12,932 bases of DNA from Syntrophomonadaceae bacterium (GTDB taxonomy: Bacteria > Bacillota > Dethiobacteria > DTU022), in the NCBI GenBank assembly GCA_003553895.1, contig PWFM01000009.1, positions 1 to 12,932 on the forward strand, in the 5' to 3' direction. This document shows positions 1 through 7,221 of the stretch, piece by piece. The translations under genes and the position numbers were made by a program. A model generated the notes under the pieces. That model saw only the letters and a program-made list of their open reading frames with translations, did not search any database and had not been told where the DNA came from. Position 1 is the stretch's first letter, and every line of letters starts with the position of its first letter.

Positions 1-2
1 AG

Positions 3-578
3 TGGGGCTATATTGCCTTCCAGATCGGCGCCGCCAGGTATGGGGCCATGTATGGTTCTTTTGCCGCCCTGCCTCTGCTCATGCTCTGGATGCACGTGAG
101 CTGGATTATAGTCCTTTTCGGTGCAGAACTTTCTTATGCTAACCATAACGTGGAAAGTTATGAGTTCGAATCTGAAACCACAAATATCAGCCCTTTCAAT
201 AAAAAAATCCTTTCCCTCTATATCCTCCAAATGCTAATCGACAATTTTAGAAAAGGTCAAGCCCCGGCCACCCCGGCCCAGATCTCCCACACACTGCATA
301 TTCCCAACGTCCTTGTCCGCTCCATTCTTAACGACCTGGTTGAAGCAGGCCTGATCAACACGGTCAAAACTGGGGTCGACAAAGAAAGTTCTTACCAGCC
401 GGCCCTGGATATTAACAAAATCAGTATCAAAACAGCTCTTGAACTGCTGGAACACAGGGGTGCGGATATCTTGATCGCCAAACCTTCACCAACCCTGGAC
501 AAATTAAAAAAATCCCTGCACGATTTCTATGCTTTAATTGAAGGATCAGATCACAACAAGCTTCTTAAAGATCTCTAA
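3..578 (+). CDS. YihY/BrkB-family inner-membrane protein, C-terminal part
   Basis: The 5' end is cut off by the window; the frame is open from base 3 and gives 191 residues. The first 45 or so visible residues contain the pattern YGSFAALPLLMLW followed by a hydrophobic stretch ending in FGAEL, which is typical of the last membrane helices of the YihY/BrkB family (formerly called RNase BN). The family is a multi-pass membrane protein of poorly defined function. After the membrane part comes a soluble tail of about 130 residues. Its stretch ATPAQISHTLHIPNVLVRS, then LVEAGLI, reads like a winged helix-turn-helix (recognition helix then wing). This tail would face the cytoplasm. The YihY assignment is firm; the DNA-binding-like fold of the tail is inference from sequence pattern only. 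Confidence 0.85.
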   Translation, partial: WGYIAFQIGAARYGAMYGSFAALPLLMLWMHVSWIIVLFGAELSYANHNVESYEFESETTNISPFNKKILSLYILQMLIDNFRKGQAPATPAQISHTLHIPNVLVRSILNDLVEAGLINTVKTGVDKESSYQPALDINKISIKTALELLEHRGADILIAKPSPTLDKLKKSLHDFYALIEGSDHNKLLKDL

Positions 579-731
579 CCGAAAACCCGGCACATCACAG
601 CACAGGGAATCAACATAGCACATAGGGGGTCAGGTACCGGGGGCATTCACCATAAAGAAAAAAACTGATAATATGGTAAGAGAGAGTTTATTATACACAT
701 TGCAAATTTAAAGTGAGAGGTGTCTATATCA
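579..731. other. Intergenic region with GC-rich REP-like stretch
   Basis: No gene or clear terminator is seen here. Bases 619-638 read CACATAGGGGGTCAGGTACC, followed by GGGGGCATTCACC. This contains the palindrome GGTACC and resembles the element on the minus strand near 10829-10855 (both have CACA, then five G, then a C...GGT core). It may be a dispersed repetitive element. The rest is AT-rich and carries a possible promoter for the next gene. Confidence 0.35.
665..694 (+). promoter_or_regulatory. Possible sigma-A promoter for the symporter pair
   Basis: A -35-like CTGATA (665-670) and a -10-like TATTAT (689-694) are separated by 18 bases, 38 bases upstream of the chosen start. The match is moderate and was found by eye. 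Confidence 0.3.
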
Positions 732-929
732 ATGAAAGAACTGCGCCTGTTTTGGAGCATCCTTTTCACGGCAATGATCCTGGCGGCATTTATAGTCCCA
801 TATACACCCTTACTGCGTAATTTAACCAGTTTCCACGGCTCGTTTCTGTTCTGGAATATATTTGCTATTATTGTAATTATTTGCATAGGAATAATAACGG
901 CCCGGTGGAGGAATTTCGATGAACGCTAG
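732..929 (+). CDS. Small membrane protein, probable partner of the sodium symporter
   Basis: This 65-residue protein has two hydrophobic segments (about residues 6-24 and 37-56) and a short charged C-terminus ending RWRNFDER. The ATG at 732 is preferred over an in-frame GTG at 720 because GAGAGG (715-720) lies 11 bases before the ATG and overlaps the GTG. The gene overlaps the start of the symporter gene by 11 bases, which implies translational coupling. Small two-helix proteins are known to be encoded directly upstream of sodium:solute symporters (the DUF3311, DUF4212 and YhdT types). The layout here matches that pattern, but I cannot say which family it belongs to. It is probably an accessory subunit of the transporter in the cytoplasmic membrane; that role is inferred from position. 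Confidence 0.75.
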   Translation: MKELRLFWSILFTAMILAAFIVPYTPLLRNLTSFHGSFLFWNIFAIIVIICIGIITARWRNFDER

Positions 930-2397
930 CACCATATACGTAGCCCTCTTTTTATATTTTATTGTCGGCACCATTATCGCCCGCTATGCCCGCCGGAAAA
1001 TGGGCCGGGGCATTAACGATTTTTTCCTGGCCGGAAGGACACTGGGTGGCATTGTTGCCGCCCTGACCTACAGCGCTACCACTTACAGTGCTTTTATGCT
1101 TATAGGCCTGGCCGGATTCACCTATATAGGGGGAGTCGGGGCTCTTGGCTTCGAACTAATCTACCTTTCGGGACTAATCCTGGTTGCTTTCTTTGGTCCT
1201 CGGTTCTGGCTGGCTGGCAAGCGCTACAACTACCTCACTCCCACCGAACTACTCGGTGACCGCTACCAGAGCAAGGCTGTCTCCGCCGTTACAGCGATAG
1301 CATCGGTTGTATTCCTCATTCCCTATAGCGCAGTTCAGTTAACTGGTATAGGAGCTCTCGTAGAGGGTATATCCGGAGGAGCGGTTCCCTTCCTGGCCGG
1401 CGTCTTTGTCGCTGCGGCAATTGCTGTGTTCTGGACCTGGACAGGCGGGCTGCGGGCGGTGGCCTGGACCGACTCCCTGCAGGGAGCGGTTATGTTGATC
1501 GTAGCTACTGCCTCGGTTTTTTTCGTGGTTTACCGGGGCTTCGGCGGTTTCGGACTCATGTTTACCCAGCTGGAAACCGAGTACCCTTCATGGTTAACCG
1601 TTCCGGGACCCGGGTTCTTTAACATCCATGCTTTTATCGGCCTGACGCTTCCCTGGTTTTTCTTTTCACTATCTAACCCCCAGGTAAGCCAGCGCCTATT
1701 CATGCCCCGCTCTCTCAATCAGATGCGAATCATGGTTATGGGATTCCTGATTTTTGGTTTTATTTATACTCTGGTCTCTATTTTTTGGGGATTTTCCGCC
1801 CGCCTACTCCTTCCCGATCTGGAAGTAGCCGATGCCGCAACACCGGCGCTGCTTGGGCTTGATCTGATTCCCACAGCAATTGCCCTGCTGGTTATGCTGG
1901 GCATCAGCGCAGCTGCTATTTCCACCGTAAACTCGATCATCCTGACCCTATCCTCAATGATCACACGTGATGTATTCAAAAACCTGGGTGGCAAAACCGA
2001 TGAAAACCGGGAACTCCTGGTGGGACGGTTTTTCGTGCCTTTATTTACAATGGTAATCCTGGTTTTTGCCACCCTCCGCCTTGATTTAATTGCCGCGCTA
2101 TCAGTAGCTTCCTCGGCTGGCCTCCTGGTTATGGTCCCGGCCTTGGTCGGCGCTTTTTTCTGGAAAAGAGGCACTCCGGCAGCCGTCCTGGCCAGTGTTA
2201 TAACGGGAGGAATTGCCGCCACTGTTTTGCAATATACCGGCTATTATCCCCTGGGCTTGTGGCCGGGGGTCTGGAGCGGCCTTATTGCTACTGCTATGTT
2301 CATCGGAGTCAGTTATTTTACCAGCCCTCCCCGAGAAAAGGCAGAAGAATTCATCGGATACCTTCAGGGAGAGTTGGACAAAAAGAAGATAATATAA
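919..2397 (+). CDS. Sodium:solute symporter (SSS family)
   Basis: This 492-residue protein has about 13 hydrophobic segments, as expected for the SSS (PutP/PanF-like) family, which imports an organic solute together with Na+. The early motif GINDFFLAGRTLGG, the segment ALTYSATTYSAFM (helix 2, sodium-site region), the tract WTGGLRAVAWTDSLQGAVM and the late AAISTVNSIILTLSSMITRDVF are all characteristic. The ATG at 919 follows GGAGG (about 907-911) at normal distance. It overlaps the upstream 65-residue gene, so the two are almost certainly made together. The C-terminus is charged (ELDKKKII). The substrate cannot be read from the sequence; a pantothenate-type permease is one possibility because of the small upstream partner. 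The gene converges with the phosphoesterase gene, with only 20 bases between stop codons and no clear terminator. Confidence 0.92.
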   Translation: MNASTIYVALFLYFIVGTIIARYARRKMGRGINDFFLAGRTLGGIVAALTYSATTYSAFMLIGLAGFTYIGGVGALGFELIYLSGLILVAFFGPRFWLAGKRYNYLTPTELLGDRYQSKAVSAVTAIASVVFLIPYSAVQLTGIGALVEGISGGAVPFLAGVFVAAAIAVFWTWTGGLRAVAWTDSLQGAVMLIVATASVFFVVYRGFGGFGLMFTQLETEYPSWLTVPGPGFFNIHAFIGLTLPWFFFSLSNPQVSQRLFMPRSLNQMRIMVMGFLIFGFIYTLVSIFWGFSARLLLPDLEVADAATPALLGLDLIPTAIALLVMLGISAAAISTVNSIILTLSSMITRDVFKNLGGKTDENRELLVGRFFVPLFTMVILVFATLRLDLIAALSVASSAGLLVMVPALVGAFFWKRGTPAAVLASVITGGIAATVLQYTGYYPLGLWPGVWSGLIATAMFIGVSYFTSPPREKAEEFIGYLQGELDKKKII

Positions 2398-2417
2398 AGA
2401 GACTGCGTTAATTCTCC

Positions 2418-3281
2418 TTAACCAGGACCAGGATCCGGGGCCCCGTAAAGGGAATGCCTGAGGTTGTAAATTGCCCCTTCTTCCAGTTCGAAAACAGCAT
2501 AGCTTAATTCCGATTCCCTTTGGCCGGCCTGGATACACCAGGTTTCACCAATTCTAGCGGCCCAGATCCCGCCGTTGTAGGTGGGCGCTTCGTGGATATG
2601 GCCATGGATAGAAAGGAGGGGCTGTTTTTCCAACAAAAAACGGTAAACCGCCGGATTGCCAACCCGGTTCCCGGTAGCGCAAAGGTCCAGATCTATACCG
2701 CTCGGAGAGTCGTGAATCAACCATATTGAAAACCCGATATCTCCAATTTGGTTTGCCATATTTTCCAGGGACTCCTTAACCGATTGCTTTTTACTCAGGT
2801 ATTCTTCCAGGTCCGCTATGATTGCAATTTCATTATCGCTGTTGATTACTGCCGGTGGTCCGAGTTGGACCGGATCAATGTAGATTTCATTAGGGCCGTC
2901 CGGAGCAACCCAGTATTTATAAGCAAAGGGGTAATCCCTGATCCAGGGGCAGCCGCAAAAATGATATCCCTTGACTTCCCTGGCCCGATCAGGTATATAA
3001 TGCCAGAGCCCTTCCCTGTCTCCCTCTTCCATCTGCGGAATCACAAGTTGGTTGTCATCGTTTCCGAGAATAAGGATTAGCTCTGCTCCCAGCGATCTGA
3101 TGGTTACAGCATGATCCTTAAGGCGGGGAACGAATGCCACCTGAGCCAGGATGCCCTCATATTTGGGCAGCAGGTCACCGGCTATTAAAACCAGGGCGGG
3201 GTTTTCTTCTTTTACCGCTTCGATCAGCATTTCCCAATGCCGTTCCGATTGATGGACGTCGGCCAGGGCCAGTACTTTCAT
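2418..3281 (-). CDS. Metallophosphoesterase (calcineurin-like)
   Basis: This 287-residue protein carries the metal-ligand motifs of the calcineurin-like phosphoesterase superfamily in order: ADVH (Asp8, His10), AGDLL (Asp36), GNDD (Asn74), LIHDSP (a His near residue 196) and HGHIH (His228, His230). It should hydrolyse a phosphoester with a two-metal centre in the cytoplasm; the substrate is unknown. No signal peptide is seen. Between the GNDD motif and the later His motifs is an insert of roughly 100 residues with CGCPWIRDYPFAYKYW and a charged helix, which may shape substrate choice. GGGAGGAG lies about 6 bases before the ATG. The gene starts 22 bases after the methyltransferase gene ends, so the two probably share a transcript. 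The C-terminus is a short GAPDPGPG tail. Confidence 0.88.
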   Translation of the reverse strand: MKVLALADVHQSERHWEMLIEAVKEENPALVLIAGDLLPKYEGILAQVAFVPRLKDHAVTIRSLGAELILILGNDDNQLVIPQMEEGDREGLWHYIPDRAREVKGYHFCGCPWIRDYPFAYKYWVAPDGPNEIYIDPVQLGPPAVINSDNEIAIIADLEEYLSKKQSVKESLENMANQIGDIGFSIWLIHDSPSGIDLDLCATGNRVGNPAVYRFLLEKQPLLSIHGHIHEAPTYNGGIWAARIGETWCIQAGQRESELSYAVFELEEGAIYNLRHSLYGAPDPGPG

Positions 3282-3303
3282 TTAATCTCCTCCCTTAACA
3301 GCC

Positions 3304-4347
3304 CTATCTCTTACCAAACAGGTAGTGGCTGATGAACCATTCATTGCCCTTATTAAAACCAAAAAACTCTGCACAGGACAGGAAAAAAAGACGCCAGTAA
3401 TTCCACCATTTTTCTGCTTCTTCGGGTCCGTACGTTGTCTTAAACAGCGGCATAATCTGTTCTTTCTGCCGATCCATTTTCTGCAACCAGGCCTCCAGGG
3501 TAAGGCGGGAATGATGGCCGGAAAGAGCCCATTGCCTTTCCAGGGCAAAATCTTTTTGGAAGTAGTGAAACAAATCCTCACTGGGCATGGTTCCGCCGGT
3601 GAAAAAATGCCTGGCCATCCAATCCCCACCGGTCCGGTTTTCGTAGAGGAAAGGATAAGTATGGTGGCTAAAAATATGGACAAACAGCTTGCCCCCCGGC
3701 TTCAGGAAACCGGCGATTTTTTCAAAAAGAGCTTCGTAATTCCGCATATGCTCAAACATTTCCACCGAAACCACCCGGTCATATTCGTCAGGTAGAAAAA
3801 GATCGTTGATGTCGGCCTTTATGGCAGAAAGATTGGCCAGGTTTTCTTCTTCGGCTTTGCGCTGGATATAAGCGATCTGGTCAGAGGAATTAGAAACTGC
3901 AGTAATTTCAGAAGCCGGATATAGAGGGGCCAGGTAAAGGGCCATTGATCCCCACCCACAGCCTAAATCAAGGATTTTTTGATTGCTGTCAAGTTCAGCT
4001 CTCCCGCCTGTGAGTTCTAACATATCTACTTCCGATTGCTCCAGGTGATCCGCCGCCCTTGAAGCCTCGACCGGGCCGCGCCAGTAACCGCAGCTGTATT
4101 TCATCATTTTACCCAGGATCGCCTGGAAAAACTCAGGCGGCAATTCGTAATGCTGGACATTAGCATCATCAGTGTGAATAGCAATCGGGCCATGTTTCAG
4201 CCCTTCTACAAATTGCTCTTTAAAAGCCCTCCTCTTTTCAATACTCTCAATAGCCTGGTTTTTGACCCTGGCCCGCAAAACCATTTTCACCGCGGTCCGC
4301 AGCAGTGGATCAGGCAGGTTTCGGGCCAGAAGTTGATCTAAATTCAT
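3304..4347 (-). CDS. SAM-dependent methyltransferase, cyclopropane-synthase/coclaurine N-methyltransferase-like
   Basis: The 347-residue protein belongs to the CFA synthase-like class of methyltransferases. It shows the family's leading motif VQHYELPPEFFQ with YSCGYW (about residues 64-89), the SAM-binding motif I ILDLGCGWGSM (125-135), TAVSNSSDQ, and VEMFEHMRNYE near residue 200. It also has LKPGGKLFVHIF and the block DWMARHFFTGGTMPS, which is typical of the coclaurine N-methyltransferase-like branch rather than classical lipid CFA synthases. Its substrate could be a lipid, an amine or another small molecule; the sequence does not decide. The start is supported by GGAGGAG 5 bases before the ATG. 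It is the first gene of a leftward pair with the metallophosphoesterase and diverges from the gene at 4598. Confidence 0.9.
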   Translation of the reverse strand: MNLDQLLARNLPDPLLRTAVKMVLRARVKNQAIESIEKRRAFKEQFVEGLKHGPIAIHTDDANVQHYELPPEFFQAILGKMMKYSCGYWRGPVEASRAADHLEQSEVDMLELTGGRAELDSNQKILDLGCGWGSMALYLAPLYPASEITAVSNSSDQIAYIQRKAEEENLANLSAIKADINDLFLPDEYDRVVSVEMFEHMRNYEALFEKIAGFLKPGGKLFVHIFSHHTYPFLYENRTGGDWMARHFFTGGTMPSEDLFHYFQKDFALERQWALSGHHSRLTLEAWLQKMDRQKEQIMPLFKTTYGPEEAEKWWNYWRLFFLSCAEFFGFNKGNEWFISHYLFGKR

Positions 4348-4388
4348 ATGTTCTCCTCCCGGTAGTGAATCTAAGCTTATATAGAGTA

Positions 4389-4417
4389 TTTTTACAGCAA
4401 AACAGCTTTTAAATCAA
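4389..4417 (-). promoter_or_regulatory. Possible sigma-A promoter for the methyltransferase pair
   Basis: On the minus strand, TTGATT (4412-4417) and TAAAAA (4389-4394) are 17 bases apart and lie about 40 bases before the ATG at 4347. The -35 is a fair match and the -10 is weak. TATATA nearer the gene is an alternative -10 but has no partner. Confidence 0.4.
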
Positions 4418-4515
4418 GCCATTCCAAACGAAAAGAAGCTCAGCATAAAATATATTTCTTTTATAAAATCCGGTTTAAGTGAAGTCAAAACAGACATTCA
4501 CACTTCAGAAAAAAG

Positions 4516-4544
4516 TTGTGAAATAGTTTACAATATTTTATAAT
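4516..4544 (+). promoter_or_regulatory. Sigma-A promoter of the duplicated-domain/zinc-ribbon cluster
   Basis: TTGTGA (4516-4521), a 17-base spacer, and a perfect TATAAT (4539-4544) lie 53 bases upstream of the ATG at 4598. The surrounding DNA is AT-rich. This is a near-consensus housekeeping promoter. Confidence 0.75.
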
Positions 4545-4597
4545 AGAATTACCTTGTACAGTCCAAACCAATGACTGCTTTTCCTGAAAGGACAACA

Positions 4598-5911
4598 ATG
4601 AAATATACACTACACTACCTGCTGACAGACAGCTTAAGCCGCGAGCTTGAGAGCGGCAGGGCGGAGGCCGTGATCGACGAAGAGCAGATTACCATCGCCC
4701 CACGGCCCGGTCAGGCTATAGCCATCTCCTACAGGGACATTGAATCAATTTCTCGTGAAGACTACCATATAGAATTTTCTCTGCGGCCGGATGACAAACT
4801 GGTGCTGTCAAAACTGGGCAGCCAGTTTGACTCTTTTTACCGAAACGCGGTTTCAAGCCGCAATGAAACCATTCTGCGTGATCTTTTAATGTATGAATCG
4901 CTGCGCAAAGACGGCTACAGAGGTCTGGTTGAATACCGTTGCGACCTTACTCCGCCAGTAGAAATGGCTAACTGCGAGCTGCGCCTTTATGAAACAGCCC
5001 TGGTTCTCTTACCGGATAGCGGAGAGCTAATCAGAATCCCCTACAGTTTCATTACTTTGATCAAAGAAGATAATTACAGCCTCCTTATTGAAACAGAGTC
5101 AGGTGAACGCCTGGCAGTCTCTAAACTGGGGCGACAGCATGACCCCTTCTTCAGGGATCTAAATAGCGCTATAGAACAGCTTGACCTGAAGGCCCAGACT
5201 CTTCTAAAAGAATTAGCCCCGGGACAGGGGCCGCTGGCCTTAAGAAAAGCAGCATTACTGCTTAGAGACGGGCGGGCGGCAAAAAAAGCCGAGTTGGACC
5301 TGATCAGCACCGAGTTGTGGTCAGAAATAGAAAATAAGCTGGTAGCGGCCGGCATAAAAGAAGAGTATGACTTTCTAAGACCTTATACCCGTCAAGATAA
5401 AGTTGCAGTAGGCCTGAAAAGGGGCCTCATGGGAGAATTGACCGGTGAATATATCTGGTTCATGATCCCGGTTTATAACCTGGAAACAACCGGAGGCAAA
5501 ACAGGTGGCAACGCTATAGCCATTGAAGCGGCTTCAAGCGAAGGCGGAGTTCGGGCCACTTATTTTTTCCAGATTGTATCCCGAAACGAATACCAAACCC
5601 TCAAGGCTTCAGGAGAACTGGAAAACTTTGCCGATCAAATTATGTTAGAAATAAACCGCTGCATGCTGCTTATAAATTTTAGGCGTGAGCCAATTTACAT
5701 TACCGATGCCCAGCTGGTCGAACCCCGCTTTGAAAAATACCGTTATGCTGTGAACAAAATACCTTCATTACAACTGCTGAGGGAGCGTTTTATCGGCCGC
5801 ATATTTCACCGTTCCATGGAACAGTGGTCCGAAGATGTCCGCGAACTGCTGCGCTTCAACGTAGAAGCAGGCGATGATAGCATTAAGTGGCTAAAAAAAG
5901 AAAATATCTAA
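4598..5911 (+). CDS. Unrecognised protein with a duplicated, possibly PH-like N-terminal module
   Basis: I do not recognise this 437-residue protein. The ATG at 4598 is chosen over an in-frame ATG at 4571 because GAAAGGA (4586-4592) sits 5 bases before it. Two copies of one module are visible, about residues 21-95 and 122-197. Each has a run of short beta-strand-like segments, a central Y-hydrophobic-x-hydrophobic-I pattern (SYRDIESI and PYSFITLI), an acidic turn (KEDNY in the second copy), and a closing block, SKLGSQFDSFYR in copy 1 and SKLGRQHDPFFR in copy 2. The beta-rich pattern ending in a helix suggests a pleckstrin-homology-like fold; this is inference. The C-terminal half (about 200-437) is mixed alpha/beta with no known motif. 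No signal peptide or membrane helix is present. It is followed after 20 bases by a zinc-ribbon gene. Confidence 0.85.
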   Translation: MKYTLHYLLTDSLSRELESGRAEAVIDEEQITIAPRPGQAIAISYRDIESISREDYHIEFSLRPDDKLVLSKLGSQFDSFYRNAVSSRNETILRDLLMYESLRKDGYRGLVEYRCDLTPPVEMANCELRLYETALVLLPDSGELIRIPYSFITLIKEDNYSLLIETESGERLAVSKLGRQHDPFFRDLNSAIEQLDLKAQTLLKELAPGQGPLALRKAALLLRDGRAAKKAELDLISTELWSEIENKLVAAGIKEEYDFLRPYTRQDKVAVGLKRGLMGELTGEYIWFMIPVYNLETTGGKTGGNAIAIEAASSEGGVRATYFFQIVSRNEYQTLKASGELENFADQIMLEINRCMLLINFRREPIYITDAQLVEPRFEKYRYAVNKIPSLQLLRERFIGRIFHRSMEQWSEDVRELLRFNVEAGDDSIKWLKKENI

Positions 5912-5931
5912 TCATAATTTTAATCCAAAAT

Positions 5932-6300
5932 ATGGGGATCCGGGGCTTGTTTAAAAAGGAGGTGATCAAAATAGCCGGATACAAGCAACCTTGCCGCTAC
6001 TGCAATGAATTAATAGACTCATATGCGAAAAGCTGCCCGCAATGCGGTAAAGTAAACCCCCTCCGATCTTTAAGGTGCCCCCGCTGCCGGCACCCGGTCC
6101 GTAAAAGTTGGGCCAAATGCAGCGACTGCGGCCTGTCCCTGGCTCTGGCCTGCCCTCATTGCAAGCAGAAAACATTTTTTGGCGACTACTGCGATCACTG
6201 CGATGAAAGGTTAATGGTCATCTGTCGGGCTCCAAACTGTGGTGAACAACAGCCGCCTCTTGAAGAAAAATGCGTTAAGTGCAAGCAACCTTTAACTTAA
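5932..6300 (+). CDS. Multi-zinc-ribbon protein (four predicted ribbons)
   Basis: The protein contains eight cysteine knuckles: CRYC, CPQC, CPRC, CSDC, CPHC, CDHC, CRAPNC and CVKC. These would pair into four zinc ribbons over about 100 residues, leaving little room for any other domain. It is probably a zinc-binding adaptor or nucleic-acid/protein-binding factor; no catalytic motif is seen. The start is uncertain. The ATG at 5932 gives 122 residues but has no Shine-Dalgarno. In-frame alternatives are GTG at 5887 (inside the upstream gene), TTG at 5947, GTG at 5962, and an ATA at 5971 placed 8 bases after GGAGG of a 12-base AAGGAGGTGATC. I kept 5932 because it is the only ATG. It sits 20 bases after the duplicated-module gene and 21 bases before the next zinc-ribbon gene. 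Confidence 0.82.
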   Translation: MGIRGLFKKEVIKIAGYKQPCRYCNELIDSYAKSCPQCGKVNPLRSLRCPRCRHPVRKSWAKCSDCGLSLALACPHCKQKTFFGDYCDHCDERLMVICRAPNCGEQQPPLEEKCVKCKQPLT

Positions 6301-6321
6301 ATATTTCCAGGAGGTAAAGAT

Positions 6322-6987
6322 ATGACTATGCAAGCATTTACAAGCAACTTTGCAGACAACAGCACCGAGGCTGGTTTCCAGTTTACCTTTTTCTGCGACA
6401 ACTGCCGGGACGGCCATAAGACCAGGTTCATCGAATCCAGCACGTATAAGAAAGGCCAAAAAATGAAGGGATTGGGCAACGCAGCCAGGATCGGCGCCTC
6501 CCTGCTGGGCAAACACAGCGCCGGCTGGCAAATCGACAGGGCTGCCAATGCTATAACCGGACGTTTTAAAGGAATGAGCCCGGAATGGCACAAGGAACAC
6601 GAAAAGGCTTTTCAAATAGCCCAAAATGAAGCCAAGGGTTATTTCCACCGCTGCCCGAAGTGTTACAAATGGGTCTGTGAAATGGACTGGAACGAACAAG
6701 AAGGGCTTTGCGTCAAAGATGCCCCGAGAGTAAATGTGGAAGTAGCCAGTGCCCGCTCCAGCAAAATGGTCAAAGACATCCAGGAAAAAGCGGACCAGAC
6801 CCGGGTCTTTGATGGTGAAATTGAAAGCAAGCAAACAATCTGTCCCAATTGCGGAAAACCTTCAGGGGAAGGGAAATTCTGCAATAATTGCGGATCCAAC
6901 CTGGCCCTGGTAGAATGCGAACGGTGCGGCACAAAGGTCTCAACTGAAAGCCGCTTTTGTGGAGAATGCGGAAACAGGCTTGAATAA
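6322..6987 (+). CDS. Zinc-ribbon protein with C-terminal double ribbon
   Basis: This 221-residue protein begins with CDNC (Cys25, Cys28) and has a central knuckle CPKCYKWVC (Cys111, Cys114, Cys119) with a further Cys130. It ends with two compact ribbons: CPNC with CNNC (174-190) and CERC with CGEC (199-216). The last two have the CxxCG...FCxxCG form of the common bacterial zinc-ribbon/DZANK type. Between Cys28 and Cys111 is a glycine- and alanine-rich region (GLGNAARIGASLLG) that could form helices. The start is well supported by AGGAGGT (6309-6315), 6 bases before the ATG. Spacing to its neighbour implies one operon with the genes at 4598 and 5932. The function is unknown. The ribbons could mediate protein or nucleic-acid contacts. 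Confidence 0.87.
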   Translation: MTMQAFTSNFADNSTEAGFQFTFFCDNCRDGHKTRFIESSTYKKGQKMKGLGNAARIGASLLGKHSAGWQIDRAANAITGRFKGMSPEWHKEHEKAFQIAQNEAKGYFHRCPKCYKWVCEMDWNEQEGLCVKDAPRVNVEVASARSSKMVKDIQEKADQTRVFDGEIESKQTICPNCGKPSGEGKFCNNCGSNLALVECERCGTKVSTESRFCGECGNRLE

Positions 6988-7031
6988 AAGTAGATACAAG
7001 AACAATCAATAAGCTTATGCAGCATAAAGTC

Positions 7032-7073
7032 GGGGATGAATAAAGATTAATAAAACGATCGATATTCATCCCC
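7032..7073. repeat. Perfect 11-bp inverted repeat after the zinc-ribbon cluster
   Basis: GGGGATGAATA (7032-7042) pairs exactly with TATTCATCCCC (7063-7073) around a 20-base AT-rich loop. On the plus strand it is followed by AAAAATTG, not a U-tract, so it is not a standard intrinsic terminator. It lies 44 bases after the last zinc-ribbon stop and about 150 bases before the EVE gene. It could be an mRNA 3'-end hairpin or a regulator binding site. Confidence 0.65.
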
Positions 7074-7221
7074 AAAAATTGTGGGGCGGAGGAAGAGACA
7101 AAACCTGAAACAAAGTATGACCCAACCGGATGTAACGCCCGATTTAAAGCCTTATGGCATTAACCCGGACCAGAAAACCGTCACCATTTATACCATCAAA
7201 AAATTTAAAAGGGGTATGATC

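Noticed and set aside
1764..2222. Minus-strand open frame of 152 codons
   Set aside because: It is antisense to the symporter; the composition is low-complexity Arg/Ser/Thr, as expected for a shadow.
3325..3795. Plus-strand open frame of 156 codons
   Set aside because: It is antisense to the methyltransferase gene, which has the full set of family motifs.
6292..6834. Minus-strand open frame of 180 codons
   Set aside because: It is antisense to the zinc-ribbon gene at 6322, which has a strong ribosome binding site and paired cysteines.
7032..7090. Intrinsic terminator for the zinc-ribbon cluster
   Set aside because: The hairpin is perfect but is followed by A residues, not a U-tract, on the transcribed strand.
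7081..7221. N-terminal extension of the EVE gene from an upstream start
   Set aside because: The extra residues do not resemble EVE proteins and the ribosome binding site lies directly before 7222.
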